In this document: one piece after another, positions 12,701 through 23,779 of the stretch
How the letters are laid out: each line of letters begins with the position of its first letter
Position numbering within the stretch: position 1 is the stretch's first letter
Assembly: GCA_018697195.1 (NCBI GenBank)
Contig: CM031858.1
Span: 110,535,556 to 110,599,555 of the forward strand
DNA: 64,000 nt
Source of the DNA: Certhia americana
Taxonomy: Eukaryota; Chordata; Aves; Passeriformes; Certhiidae
Direction: 5' to 3'
Made by a program: the position numbers and the translations under genes
Notes under the pieces: model-generated
The model's input: the letters and a program-made list of their open reading frames with translations, nothing else
What the model was told of the DNA's origin: nothing
Databases searched by the model: none

Positions 12701-13380
12701 AAACATTAGTGCATCCCCCTGCTCCCCCTCCGCCCCTGCCACCTCCTCCCCCTCCTCACCCAAATGCAGAAGTCCCCTCTGATCAAAAACAACCGACAGT
12801 TACTATGGAAACCACTAAAAGACTTAGTTGGCCTCAGCCAGCAAGCATCTGTAGCAATATAAAATCTGAACCTATTTCTTTTGAGGAAGGTTTAAGCAGC
12901 AGCTGCGAACTGGGCATGAAACAAGCTTCCTATGATCAGAACGAAGTGAAAGAACAGTTAAAAGCGTTTGCTTTAAAAAATGCAGATTTCTCTTCCTATT
13001 TACTTTCTGAGCCACAGAAGCCTTTTACGCAACTTGCTGCCCAGAAAATACAGACGCAGCACCCACAGCAGCAGCAGCAGCTCTGTGGAAATTACCCAAC
13101 AATACACTTTGGTAGCACAAGTTTCAAAAGGGCAGCATCTGCAATTGAGAAATCGATTGGGATTTTAGGAAGTGGTTCAAACACTGCCACAGGCCTGTCT
13201 AACCAGAACGCGCAGATCCCGGTTCAGAAATTTGCTGACAGCAGCAACGCCGACGAGCTGGAACTGAAATGCTCCTGCAGGCTGAAAGCCATGATCGTGT
13301 GCAAAGGCTGCGGAGCCTTCTGTCATGATGACTGCATAGGGCCTTCCAAACTGTGTGTAGCTTGTCTGGTGGTGCGGTAG
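9709..13380 (+). CDS. ASXL3: ASXL3 terminal coding exon (exon 12 by analogy)
   Basis: This exon encodes the last 1,223 residues of ASXL3 and ends at TAG 13378-13380. The frame is open from the acceptor; no in-exon start codon is needed. In order it shows: [15 protein letters not shown]; a TLADIK motif followed by an Ala-rich tract, then a second TLAHIK motif; a long Ser/Thr-rich disordered part; the conserved ASXM-type block with LVTQLL and [10 protein letters not shown] (about 11899-12010); a basic [13 protein letters not shown] cluster (12127-12165); five SUMO-consensus motifs (VKSE twice, IKCE, FKQE, IKSE); a Pro tract (12715-12762); a short CAG-coded Gln run; and the C-terminal PHD finger. 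The PHD ending [19 protein letters not shown] and the preceding Pro/Gln region identify ASXL3 rather than its paralogues. ASXL proteins stabilise and activate BAP1; ASXL3 has also been reported to link BRD4 to the BAP1 complex (family knowledge). No frameshift or internal stop is visible, so the gene looks intact here. Confidence 0.97.
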   Translation: MQLSKIGPPFIIKSQPVSKPEPRVSPSTSVSSGRNTGARTLADIKARAQQARAQREAAAAAAVAAAASIVSGAMGTPCEGGKTRTLAHIKEQTKAKLFAKHQARAHLLQTNKESKSQFSSKESSTSSLEIPTTTDTKIEGSTGVIIVNPNCRSPSNKSSHHRETTTLLQQSLNTATLPETATEISVHSSEENIPVPQLCEKIISSTSTESNSVPVLYNKSSVSVCVCSTAMSGAIKELSFASSVDKSSVLMSVDSANTAISACNINMLKTIQGADTPCITVGPKCIDNSNVPVSIDNTVLSNTIDDKKLPVPSSNVSNTVSGHYAAVPASSIASNLPNHLSGSSVLIPPVGTTNRFPSDKIAITGCSEQSTVSIHTTVRSALSCSEALAAADSVARPPMSMFTGNMVTISCYDNATKLNADLLEKSSGARNRMDLSGKSHPLSFTQTAMNRSIPCKVIVDHTTNQNSSLSLSSSIENAENSIDLQSRPVRTEAALQSIACPQVSVISRPEVVANENLEHSSSFIAITAKQDSKNLQAGCSSLREVPLAPQDKLIEVVTTSQGFAEQLRGPSALKNEANAACAHQYNTNNRICWRDEEAMNTDQPVVSHLTSGKHKEYVEQNCLKNVKSEPSSYTQMSELQSRSLLTSIAVPVKSETNESDKCFRMDTEDFTGPEMPAQTAEIATSVQQPQTSKTSIADSMEDSLSLTTETLKRVTSAGGSSCRLSSVEANNPLVTQLLQGNLPLEKVLPQPRSGAKLEINRLPLPLQTTSVCKTVVAERNIVEHASNSPNPDGKGFTAGSIAPLQIRKRENHPKKRMARTIGEHAQIKCEPGKVSMDTDVKVAPCVISSNMNQLGHGQPFKQEWLNKHAIQSRIAHSPEIKQQKRPLPSCSFQQSLFHIDKNGSFHAEASTSHRQHFYQMSMAARGPIPTAALLQTTSKGPPGCNTFAFSRHLEQKGLGDVNISTAAHQLRLGSVFSPNIQVKEGDDIASASQTLQSKTLVHPPAPPPPLPPPPPPHPNAEVPSDQKQPTVTMETTKRLSWPQPASICSNIKSEPISFEEGLSSSCELGMKQASYDQNEVKEQLKAFALKNADFSSYLLSEPQKPFTQLAAQKIQTQHPQQQQQLCGNYPTIHFGSTSFKRAASAIEKSIGILGSGSNTATGLSNQNAQIPVQKFADSSNADELELKCSCRLKAMIVCKGCGAFCHDDCIGPSKLCVACLVVR
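11899..12010 (+). other. ASXL3: ASXM-type conserved block of ASXL3
   Basis: The segment starts [19 protein letters not shown] and continues to [12 protein letters not shown]. It is an island of hydrophobic, ordered-looking sequence inside a disordered exon and matches the conserved middle block of the ASXL family. LVTQLL (11905-11922) resembles the LVxxLL-type nuclear-receptor-box motif described for ASXL proteins. The domain assignment is from family knowledge; receptor binding here is inference. Confidence 0.75.
12715..12762 (+). repeat. ASXL3: Polyproline tract in ASXL3
   Basis: CCN-rich coding stretch reading [16 protein letters not shown], directly before [11 protein letters not shown]. 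Human ASXL3 has a proline tract at the same place, which I recall as clearly longer. The tract is a probable low-complexity spacer or SH3/WW-type ligand; no specific partner can be named from sequence. Confidence 0.9.
13066..13080 (+). repeat. ASXL3: Pure (CAG)5 run coding Gln
   Basis: Five uninterrupted CAG codons directly before [10 protein letters not shown] in the ASXL3 C-terminal region. Short, and of interest only as a length-variable site. Confidence 0.9.
13267..13377 (+). other. ASXL3: C-terminal PHD finger of ASXL3
   Basis: Cys/His residues are arranged as CSC, then [13 protein letters not shown], then LCVAC, up to two residues before the end of the protein. This is the short, family-specific PHD finger at the extreme C-terminus of Asx/ASXL proteins. 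All expected zinc-ligand positions I can identify are present. The finger is atypical, and its ligand is not evident from sequence. Confidence 0.92.
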
Positions 13381-15731
13381 GAGCTGAGTCAAAGATGCAG
13401 TATCCCTTATCAGCGTGGGAGAGTAGGACAAAGGAACAGAGAAATTGGAACAGTTTAGGCCACTAACGGTTTGCAACTAGTGGAATGATTTTTTTTTTTT
13501 TTTTTTTTTAACTGTTGGGGTTTTTTTGGTTTTTTCTTCTACATGGTGCTTTCAGAACTTAGTTATTCTGCCTGAGTGCCACTTTCTGGGAAGAAGAGGA
13601 AACCTGTTGAAGTATTTTAAAAACAAGATAGCCTTGTTACAGAAGCATCTATGAGCTCTCTTGCTGTGCTAGGAAAAAAAAATGCATTAATGCATGTATT
13701 TCGTAGCTTCTATTTATTTGCACAAAGTGCAGCACATTTTTTTCTCCACTGTTTGATAGTTGATAAAAGCTGCAGGTTAAAGATCAGTGGAAGAATAACA
13801 CTGTAAGAAGTGGAGTAACTATGCAGAATGAATAACACACTGAATAGCAACTGGTGTGAGTGGGGTAGTAGCAAGGTGTGGGGTGCCAACCATCAGCTTC
13901 TAAGTCAGTTTGCAGTCCTTCTGCTTACAAGATTGTTTTCTTCAATTGACTTTCACTATCTAGGGCTAAAATATAGTCACTTCACCTAACAAAAGAAATT
14001 TAAAAGAGGAATTCAGATTGTTAGAGAAGTTTCCTAATGTGCCTGCCAGAGACTGTGGAACTCAAATCTTACTCATCATCTCTTCTTTGTTGATGCCTTG
14101 AGAAAGATTTGTATATATGATGAGTTTGCGGGACCAACACTGGAAACACATTGGCTTCAGTAGAGTCTGGAGAAAGTAACTTTTCAGCTAGAGATTAGAA
14201 ACTTGTTTTCTCTTCCTATTTCTCACTCAAATGGTCTTTATTTGTATTTGTCTCTCTAATCTGTCCACTAGGTTTGTCAGTCCCAAATATATATAAAAGT
14301 AAGGTCAGACATAGGTCATTGATTCTTGAGGTTGTAGCCTTTCTGTGGCCTAAATGATGCATTCTTCTGATGAATGAATAAGGATAAATTTTAATTCCAT
14401 GTTGGTTGAATGTTGCTTATAATTTCTTTTTCCTCTTATGCGAGTTACTCTATTTAAATAACATCTGAGAGTTTTGCCATTTAAAGTAGTTCTTTAGAAG
14501 TACTTAAGATACTGACTTTTTTTTTTCTCAAAGGGAGTCAGACCCCCTTTTAGAAATTTGGAAGCAAAATGTGTTTTTAAAAGGGATACTGCATCTTTAA
14601 AGTAACCTTCAGTAGTTATCCAGTACTGTATTTACATTCAGGACTATAGCTGCATTCCAGATGTGCTAGCCACCATAACAGCAGAAAAGAAAAACGGTGA
14701 TTTTGAAGTCCTATTCACCTAAAAAGAAAATATTATAGAGGGATAAAGCACATGCAGTTGCTGGGGAGATGAAAACACCTTGAGTTTTTCTTTACTCCCA
14801 CTTTAAGAACACAACATGTGGAGTTCAAGTCATCCATCTGCCAATATGTGGTTGGGTTTGCCCAAGTCAGCATCAAGAGAGATGTTTTGGGTTTTTTTAC
14901 CATCACAGTAGAACCTCACTAATCCAAAGACCTTACAGCCTGCCCAAGAAAACTGATTTTCTTTGCAGTTTTAAGAGAGCAGTGTAGTAAGAATGTGTGA
15001 GATGTAAGACTGCTTGCTTTCATCGTGCAGTGTAACTGTTGCATTCTGAAGTACTAATGTGAATGATAGCACTACATTTAGGAAATGAAAAGTATGCTGT
15101 ATTTTAGAGCATACATTTTTTATTTGATCTTTGTTTGTACTTTTTCATCATCTGTAACCGGTCTCCCTGTCTCAGGGGCATATTAGTGAGGTTCTGCTGA
15201 ATGAAGGTACCATATTTATTTTCCTGCAGGACCTTTTTCACAAACATGAAAAATGCCGTTTATTGTCTTAAAAGTGAGCTGGAATATCTACAACATACAT
15301 TCCTGTCATAGGAAGCTCTATGGTGCACCTTGATGTTCTCTTTTATTGTAATTAGCAACATATCAATATTATTTTTGACACTGTATGGTACAAAGGCCAT
15401 TTGTAATAACTAACAAATTTGTTGCTGATACAATAATGCATTTTTTTTTCTATACAAAAGTGCTCCTTAATATGACATGTGAACTAAGGAACGGCTTCTC
15501 AGCACTTTCAGGTCTTCTGGTAGGAAAGTAAGCCAGCCAAGCAAAAAACCTAAAAGTAACCAAGTGAAAATTAGCATCCACTATTGTGCCAGCTACTGGC
15601 AAAACAGTGACTGGACGATACTCATGAGTAAGCATGAGTGTGGTCAGCTAATGTATCTCAGATTCATAGTTAAGGAGCCTTTGTATTTGAATTGTATTGC
15701 ATTGTATTTATACTTGGTAGAGCTAGGATCT

Positions 15732-15738
<7 letters not shown>

Positions 15739-15761
<23 letters not shown>
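15739..15761. repeat. A23 homopolymer in the ASXL3 3' UTR
   Basis: An uninterrupted A run followed by GAGAGC. It could prime oligo-dT internally and give a false 3' end in cDNA data. Confidence 0.9.
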
Positions 15762-15762
<1 letters not shown>

Positions 15763-15919
15763 AGAGCAACCAGTCTTAGACTTCTATTTACCTATGTTTA
15801 TATAAGCCTGCTGGGAATCCTTATTTCTAGCTCAGGTTTTCCTGTCCACAGCACATAAGTCAATATTTGTTTGTACTTGCATCTTGAAAAAGTTCTTGTA
15901 TTGACTGACATAATACAGA

Positions 15920-15925
15920 AATAAA
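15920..15925 (+). terminator. Candidate proximal poly(A) signal AATAAA
   Basis: Canonical hexamer about 2.5 kb into the ASXL3 3' UTR. T-rich sequence lies downstream. Use is unproven. Confidence 0.35.
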
Positions 15926-16908
15926 TTCCAGCCACAATGTAGTTTTCCTTTGTTCAAAGGGTAAGAGTGTGACTAATATGGTACGTCACTCATTCACGTC
16001 ATATTGTCATTTTTTTATCAGGATTGCAACTTGCATGTGTGAGGTCATGATAAAATGTATTTAAAGTGGCATTAGACTGGATGGTGCTATGTTACATTAC
16101 ACAACTGACCAAACTCTTCCATAGTGCAGTTCCAGTCCTTTCATTTTTGAGTCATTGGAGTTGCACCAGGAATAAATTGGAGCAAATAGTTAGCAACAGT
16201 GGTGAAGTGTTGTTACAGATTAGGTTTAGGGTATGAAAATACTCAAAAGCAACCGCGGTGATGTGAGAGCCTGGTTGGATCCTAGTGTGACTGAAAACCT
16301 TACGTGGATTTTGGTATCACACAAATGTTTAGGGGAGAATGACCCTAGGCCTTTGGTAAGAACCCAGTCACGTTTAGACGTTAATTTTGAATTACTCCTT
16401 TTTTTTGTTGTTGTTGTTTGGTTATTCAGGTTTCAGGCTCAATCATTGTGTTTTCTAATGACCATGCCATTTGCACCGTGGGTTGTTAATAGTTTATGCA
16501 CTGAAAAGTGGTGAAAAAATTACTTAAAAACACACTGCTCTGTGTTTGTGTGTACGTACGTATGTGTCCCAATGTCCAGCATGTATAATTTACCTTTTTT
16601 TTTAATCTCCAAAATGGTCCCCCTACTCCTACCCCTGGAGCAGCACTTTTGGGTGAGAGGGAGAAACACTTTTTTCTTTCCTCCCTCTTTATTGTTTTAA
16701 TTGCATACCTGTGAGATATGCAGATAACGTTAGGGCATTTGCAGTGAACGTGTTTGTGTGTTTCTGTTCTGAAATAATTTTCCAAGCAGAAACTCCCTTT
16801 GAAATAATGTTAAAAAAGATAATTAAGAAATGGTGAACTGGATGCTCCCTGTTTGCATTTTATTTATCTGCTGAGATCTAGTACATGAAATAGCATTTAA
16901 AAGACAAA

Positions 16909-16914
16909 AATAAA
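16909..16914 (+). terminator. Candidate internal poly(A) signal AATAAA
   Basis: Canonical hexamer in AAAAATAAAGG about 3.5 kb into the 3' UTR. It may give a shorter ASXL3 transcript. Use is unproven. Confidence 0.35.
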
Positions 16915-18261
16915 GGTTGAGCCATAAAGCGAAAGGTATATTCTCTGTACTATAGACTTTCTTCTTGAGGGTGGTGCATATTGTCAGGGTAAGCTACAGA
17001 ACGTGCAGCTGGTTTTTCAGGGCCCTGCAATTCCTTGCACAGTTTTTAAGCTGGTGCATATGGTGCTTTATAATGCAATTTCTGAAGTAAAATTACCTTA
17101 TGCTGCACCCCCTTCCCCTTATGAACACACGCACAATTTCAGAATCGTTATTGTAGCCTCTGGTTTAGCAGTTTGTCCAAGGTGTGGTGAAGTAGCAGGA
17201 TAAATACTCGAGATGAGCTGAGAAGTGTCACCAAAAGGGATCATTTTAGCTGACGCACATGAAGGGCCCTGCTCTGAACACTGAATGACTTCTGCAGTCT
17301 CCTGGCAGCAGTGCAGCAGCTCATCTTCCCTGCCTCTGCCAAACACTGGGGGGGGGAAGCAGCAAAATATTCAGTGGCTTTTTCATGGACCTGTGTAGCT
17401 AAATGTTTCTGAATCTATGAAATCCTGTTGTCTTCAGTCATCATGCTTTGTCACTGTAAAACCAACGAAAAGAAAAAAAAAAAAGCATTTTTTAGTCTAA
17501 TTTAAGGAGCTGCTTCTTTTATAGCACATATTTCGCTTTGTACTATATTTGATAGTTAAAGAATAATTTAGTCGGTAGAATAACTTTGTTGTATTTGTAC
17601 TGTTCATGAATGTTACAAGAAAAGTGCTTTACTTTGTTGCCATAATTCTCTTGTACTGCTGTAAAATATTTTTTCTGCTTTATGGAAACTTAACTCGGTT
17701 CACATTTTCAGTACAGGGTTTTTTTGTGTGTATGTATTTTTTTTTTTTTTTGTCAGTATTCTGAATGTTTACATCTGTTCAACATTAGCCATTCTATGCC
17801 TTTATAGGGCAGTATTACTCCTGCAGTATAACAGCAATGTGAAATCCACTCGTACCTAACATGCATGAGAAACACAGATTTATTGGGGAGATCCCTAACG
17901 TGCATAGATACTTTTTCTATCCGCATCCAGTGAAGTAAATACCCTCCTTCAGTCCTCTACCAAAGAAAATGTTATTCCCACAGGACAAGCTTGGAAAGTG
18001 GTTCTCTGAATTTTCAGAAGGGGGTGTAGTTGGTTTCAGCAAGATTGCTACAGTTTAATGCTGTTATGCTTTGCTTTGTTACCCCACCAGATGTGACTGG
18101 GTGAAACAAGCATTCTAGCAATTTTTTGTGTTTCAAGACAGTGTTTTGTTTAGAATTCAGGGATCATGCTTTCTTTAATGGTGCTGTTTGTTTTATTATT
18201 TTTTTTAAGAAAACAACCTTTTGTTGCCTACAGAAATAACCATTCACAAACCCATAAATTA

Positions 18262-18267
18262 AATAAA
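18262..18267 (+). terminator. Candidate distal poly(A) signal AATAAA (upstream of the pair)
   Basis: Canonical hexamer in TTAAATAAAATAAT, about 100 bases before the 18368 signal. Confidence 0.35.
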
Positions 18268-18367
18268 ATAATTTGTCTTCATAATGTTTCTCCCTTTCCT
18301 TTCCCCCTTCCCTGTCCCTTGAAAATAACAACTTGGGCTTCAATATTAAAATATTCTGGAAAAAAAA

Positions 18368-18373
18368 AATAAA
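18368..18373 (+). terminator. Candidate distal poly(A) signal AATAAA
   Basis: Canonical hexamer at the end of an A run, followed within 30 bases by TTTGTCATTTGTTTATTTATT, a plausible U/GU-rich downstream element. It gives a 3' UTR of about 5 kb and is the best candidate for the distal end of ASXL3. Confidence 0.5.
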
Positions 18374-18395
18374 GAGATAAAATAATATTTGTCAT

Positions 18396-20103
18396 TTGTT
18401 TATTTATTTTAAGTTCAGTGCCTTAGGCAGGAGATCCTCCTTGTGCACATCTGTTGTATGTACAGGTTAGTGAACTAGAAATGTGAGAGGGAAATCAGCC
18501 CTTTGTAAAGGGTTTTTCAATTGATGTAAGGCACAGTTTGAATGACTTGTGATGTAATTCAATTATTAATCATCTCCTACTAGTAAAATAAAACTAGGTG
18601 TTGGTTTACTAAGTTGTTTAAGTAGAATAGTCTGTGGATGAAAGTGATTATATTACTTCGGGTAGTTTATGCTGGCTGTATTTTAGTGCTTTGCCTCTGT
18701 CTGCAACCCCGTCCAGAACATCCTTAACAAGAGCAACCATCCCAGCATGCACTTCCCTGATTTCCCATTCCCACAGCAGAAGAAATTAAATGTCCATGGT
18801 GCATGAAAGGCGATCAGTCCAAGTTATATTCCTCAAAGCAGTTATTTCTTCAGGTCTGGAAGGCCTTCCTGAAATGGAAATTCAGTAGCCATTATATTAA
18901 AATGTAAAAAAATGCACCATTTTCATCATGTTAATCTGCAAAAAGAGCTTTGGGTACTGATGGTGAGGGTGCAAAATATTGCAGGATGAACAACAAGCAG
19001 CTTTTTCACAAGCTTGCTCAGAAATCTCAGAACTAAACACCATCTTTTGTCCAGCCTCCTGTCATTATTTCTTCAGATGTGATACCATCTGAGGGTCCTG
19101 TTAGCAGCAGATGACAGCCCTGTCTGCCAAAATCTGTCCAAATGCAGAAAGAAAGCAATATCAACCTCTGTAATTTATAATCCAGTGACCTTTTTTCAAT
19201 ATCCAATACCCACCTAGCAAACCCCCTCATCATGTATGGTCATGCAGATAATTTACCTTAGTTTGTTTTGGTTATATTTTTTTTTTTTTTTCATGGGCCT
19301 GTGCCAAAGCAGGGACCAGCTCTGCTTCTGACAGTAACACCTATTTTTTAAAAATATTTGATTTTTCATCTAAGCAGTGTAATGTAAATAATTTTGTTAA
19401 ATCTGTGCTAGCTAAATATTAACTTTTGTCCTTTCCCTAATTTTAAACCTTTAAAATAATATTTGTGCATTTTTATTCCATCTTAGAAAAATTCAGGTCT
19501 TTTTGAGGGGTTTGCTAAGGACCTTGTAAGTGCTGCTAAGGGAAGCCCTGTATTGCTTTTGTGTCGGTGTGCTGCCTCTGCCTGAGCCCAGCCTTACCCT
19601 GCTGGTACAGCCAGCAGATGGCATCAGGAGAGAACAGGCTGCCGTGCTCTAGAAAGCCTGCCGCGAATACACAGGGTTTCCGCGCTCATCTTCCTTTCGT
19701 GCAGAGCTTTAGTTGTAGTGAAAACAAGCCTTCCTTCCCCCTCCCCAGTCCTGGAACTTGGCTTTCAATAGAAATGATGCCCTGAAGCTCACATCATCCT
19801 TTCCTGCTCTTGGCACTGTCTGAGTCGTGTAGTCTGGAATTGAAGTACTGATACACTGGAAAAAATTCTTCCCCAGGCCAAAGCCAGAGCGTTTTTTTCT
19901 CCCCACCCTGCAGTTTTCTTTGTCACTTCTGGATGAAGAGCAGCAGAACAAAGCTCTTTGTAATGCATTGCTGCACAGAATGAATGAGGGTGTTGAATAT
20001 GAAGGTGTTACCACAGCTTGCTGTGCAGAGGGTGTACTGTTACCAAGAATGGCCTTTGTTGGATGGCAGGACTTGCAGTGGAAGGACCATCAATGTACAG
20101 TCA
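18396..20103. other. Intergenic DNA, no gene seen
   Basis: AT-rich sequence with short open frames that match no family I recognise. If the distal poly(A) choice is wrong, part of it may still be ASXL3 3' UTR (a further AATAAA is at 20489). A T run lies near 19278-19291. Confidence 0.5.
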
Positions 20104-20350
20104 AAGAATAGTTTAGGTTGGAAGGAATCTTAAAGACCATCTAGTCCCAACCTGTCTGCCATGGGCAGGAACACCTTCCACTCAAGGAAGCTCAAAGCCC
20201 CATTAGCCTGACCTTGAACACTTCCAGGAACAAGGTATCCACAGCTTATCTGGGCAATCTGTTCCAGTACCCAACCACCTTCACTGCAGAGAATTTCTTG
20301 TTAATATCTGATCTAAACCTACCTAAATCTAATCTAAACCTTTTCAGTTA
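20104..20350 (-). mobile_element. CR1 LINE 3' end fragment, minus strand
   Basis: The left edge (AATAGTTTAGGTTGGAAGG) and the following TTAAAGACCATCTAGTCCCA are the reverse complement of the avian CR1 3' end. The segment also retains the typical CTTGAACACTTCCAGG and GGGCAATCTGTTCCAGTACC stretches. It is about 245 bases, truncated and noncoding. Confidence 0.88.
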
Positions 20351-21486
20351 AAATACCTCGGAGCACCACAGCCTTGGAGACGGCATTACACGCTAAGGAA
20401 GGTAGACAGTCACAGGTTACCTGCTGGTAACTGCTTGTGGAGGAGGCAGAGTACAGTATTTGTACAGCTGGGTTTTTATGGAAACTGAAATAAAGCCACT
20501 TCATTGAGATAATTCAGGAAGCTTGTATCTCAGTTAAATGTCAGGCACTTGCTTTTAAGTTTTGAAGGTTCACGCTCGGAGCTTGGGAGATGCCTCTTGA
20601 TTCACCATCAGTGATGATATTAACAGTTGTTTCACAGAGTCAGGGGGGCAAAATACCTGGACTGCACTTCTTGGAAGCTGATGACACTGGAAAAATGTGA
20701 GTTTTTATATACAGGTGACCCTTCTGTTCTGTGTCTTTTGTCCTGCTCTTGTAGAGCTTAGTTCATCCATCAGTTTTATCTCCATGTCTTTCCAATAAAA
20801 ACTGAGCTTTCTTCCAGTATCTCTGGCATCTTCATGCCTCTGCCAGCAGGGCAGAGATAGTTTAATATCCCACAGATATTAAACTATATAAAATTACAGA
20901 TTTGGAAATACACTGATTATACTGGATAGTTAGAAATCATTGCTATATTGAGAAAATAAATGACTGTTGATAACAATATAAGGGAGAGGTACAGGGGGTT
21001 TTAAATTTTTGTCCTTGCTGCAGCCTTATTTGCTTCTGATTCCCAACTGCTCAGATCCATTCAGCAAATCACTTTTTTGTTCTCCTTGATTGAGAATTCT
21101 CAGCCCAACATCTGTCATGCATAATCTTCTCTACTGCTGTGTTCACTTCTGGCATTTAAAGGAGCAAATCTGGACAATGGTGGAGAGGCTTGTACACAGT
21201 GCTTCGATCTTCACTCATTTGCCTCTGCATTGTGCAGGATAAAATGGAGTCTTTGGGATAAATAATAGAACTAGCTGTGGAAATGTAGTAACAACACACA
21301 AAAAGGAAGTTCCTCAACTTCCTTTAGATTATTGAGTAGGAAAGTCAATTTTTTTAATGAGGTTGATGAGGAGCTGACCTGTAGGAGTCAGAAAAGAACA
21401 TAATTCCATCTGGATGGGAGCATTTACAGTTCAGCAAGCCTGAAGTGTCCACAGAATATTAGGAAAGCAGAACCAACAAAGATAAA

Positions 21487-21560
21487 ATCATAGAATTTTT
21501 AAGGTTGGAAAAGATCTCTAAGTTCATTCAGTCCAACTCCGTGTCAGCCAAGTCTGTCAG
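21487..21560 (-). mobile_element. Short CR1 3' tail, minus strand
   Basis: ATCATAGAATTTTTAAGGTT followed by GGAAAAGATCTCTAAGTTC and CAGTCCAACTCC is the antisense avian CR1 3' terminus. Only about 75 bases remain. Confidence 0.8.
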
Positions 21561-23423
21561 GAAGGAAGCATGGATAAGGAGATAGCATGAGACTAGAATA
21601 AAAGAAGCTTAGTTGCATTTTTGGAACAAATGATCCTGCCAATTGTTCTAAGTTTTCAGAATCTGTAGAATTGCAAGCATTAAGAACATCTTTTGTAGCT
21701 CTAAATTCAGAGAGAAATAGAACTATTCAAAGAAAAACAGGTCCACAACTAGTTGATAGGATAAAATTATGAAAATTCATGGCTAGTTTCTTTAAAACTC
21801 TGTTTGAAGGTATTTTTCTGGTTATAAAATTTAAGTTACTGTATGATCAACATTTTTCAAATTAATGGTCTCTGTTTCAATTTCCTATAATAGGAATTTC
21901 AGAGCATTAGTTTCCTGGCTATAAAATTACCTATTTGCACTGCCACACAAATCTAATTGTTTTCTGTGTTGTTAAGGACAAAACAGTAATGCAGAAATAT
22001 GTTTAGTGTCACCTGTTTCAGATAAGAACATCATGTTGCCTAGAATGAATTAATCTAAGTTGGAGGGGAAATCTTTTTTGTCTTTTCAGTTCCTTCAAAA
22101 TCAAGTGAAAGGACAGTAAAAATAGTCAAGATTCAAGGGGATTCAAAGGAATTGGAAAGGTATTACTGGATTTGGGGAAGGTACCTTCTTCATTCTGCAT
22201 CTTCTGAATTTTTGGAGAAATAATTTCAAGACCTTTATGAAGTGTGTAGGTGACAGCAAAGGGGAATTATGTGTGCAGTGTTGTCAGTGATACTTGAATC
22301 CTTAATAAAACAGGATTTAGGGAAACTTTGGCAGAAAATGAAACAACTCTTGTGAGGAATAGAAAGAAATACATGTGAGATGTCAGTCACAAGGAGTTCT
22401 CTCTGGCATCTGATGATTGTGACATGGTTACAAAAATAAAAAGATTAAGGACAACTGGAGTAGAGCAAAGCATTAGAAAAGTGGGCTATGAAGTACATTT
22501 AAATCAGGATTAAGTATTACAGAATTTCTTCTGCTGCAAAAAGAAGGCTGATTTTATTCATATAATTTAGAACCTAAGAAATAGGATTGCCAGAAATCTG
22601 AAGGCCAGATTGTCTCTGGGTGCCCCTCAGTAGTCTCACACTGCTGAGGGTGGTGCTGGTGGCAAAGATCTGCTTCAGCTACCCTGCACGGCCTTCACTC
22701 AAGGACAGTTTATTTCAGTGCTTCACTGTTCCTACAATTAGAGGGCTTATCCTAATGTTTAACCCAGATCTTCCTTGCTGCTGTTTAAGTCCATTCAGTC
22801 TTATCTACTCTTCACAGGCATGGAAAATAACTTCTTCCTATACTCTTTCCATTAGTCTATTAGCTATCTAGCTGTTTGTTTTTCACTCTTGCTTTTCCAT
22901 TGTTTAATTTAAATAATCCTGATAATCTGCCTTTCTTGATAGATCATGTTTTCCAAATTCCCATCATTTTCCCTGATCTGTGGACTCCCTCCAGTTAGTT
23001 CAGATTCGTTCTGTTTTGAGATCCCAATAGTGAATGCATTATCTCAGTTTGAGGCCAAGCAGAAAGGTGGGACTGGTCTGCATGCCCTAGAGGCTAAAAT
23101 TGTATCCTGTGTCCCAGATCAGTGTTTGGTTTGTCAACGACCAGTTTGACTTGGCACAGTAACCCCCTAGAATCTTTTCAGTAAAGGTGCTTTTAGCTGC
23201 TTCTTTCCCATATTTGAAGAATTATTTCTAAGTACAGAACATTCTGTTTATCAGTACTTAGTAATATCATAAACTTTTAAACCATAACTTGAACTTGTCC
23301 AAATAATTTTAAAATCCATTCCTATGTCTCAAGAAGCTTACAGTATTTCCCAGGCAGATATCATCTGCAAATTCAGAAAAAGAGGACCATGTTATCATAG
23401 GATAACTCTTGTTGAAGGGCCCT

Positions 23424-23473
23424 CATCAAGCAAGTAAGTCATCAAGCCCATCAAGCAAGTAAGTCATCAAGCC
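23424..23473. repeat. Perfect 25-bp tandem duplication
   Basis: Two identical adjacent 25-base copies (23424-23448 and 23449-23473), each starting CATCAAGCAAGTAAGTC. Perfect identity suggests a recent slippage or duplication, or a variable-number locus. Confidence 0.95.
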
Positions 23474-23756
23474 CAGTCTTCTGCTCAGAACTTATGTCCC
23501 ATCACTCATCTCAATGACTAAAATGCTGCAAGGAACTGGAGCCAAGCCAGAACTGACACTGCTGCAGTTGCTATGACTGTGTAAGAAAGGGTTTCCCCCC
23601 ATTTTTGACCAAATGGTTAACAGTCTTGCCTAGACCTTATTTTTCAGGTTTACTTATGAAAATGTCATGGAAATAATGCTAACAGCTTTACTAAAAGTTA
23701 AATGTGAGATCTACTGCTCTTAAATCCACAGAGCCTGTTACTCTGTCAGGGTAGTT

Positions 23757-23779
23757 AATTGATTAATTAATTAATTAAT
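23757..23779. repeat. (ATTA)n tetranucleotide repeat
   Basis: About five TTAA-type units, the first one imperfect. Confidence 0.85.

Larger units (their letters stand above)
13381..18395 (+). other. ASXL3: ASXL3 3' UTR (extent inferred)
   Basis: Sequence after the TAG has no further coding signal but long T-rich and AT-rich tracts typical of a brain-gene 3' UTR. A 21-base T run follows the stop by about 110 bases (13489-13509) and a 23-base A run lies at about 15739-15761. A Pumilio-type TGTATATA is at 14110-14117. AATAAA occurs at 15920, 16909, 18262 and 18368; the last is followed by a T/GT-rich stretch and is my choice for the distal end. A length near 5 kb agrees with my recollection of the long human ASXL3 3' UTR. 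The end point is an inference. Confidence 0.65.
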
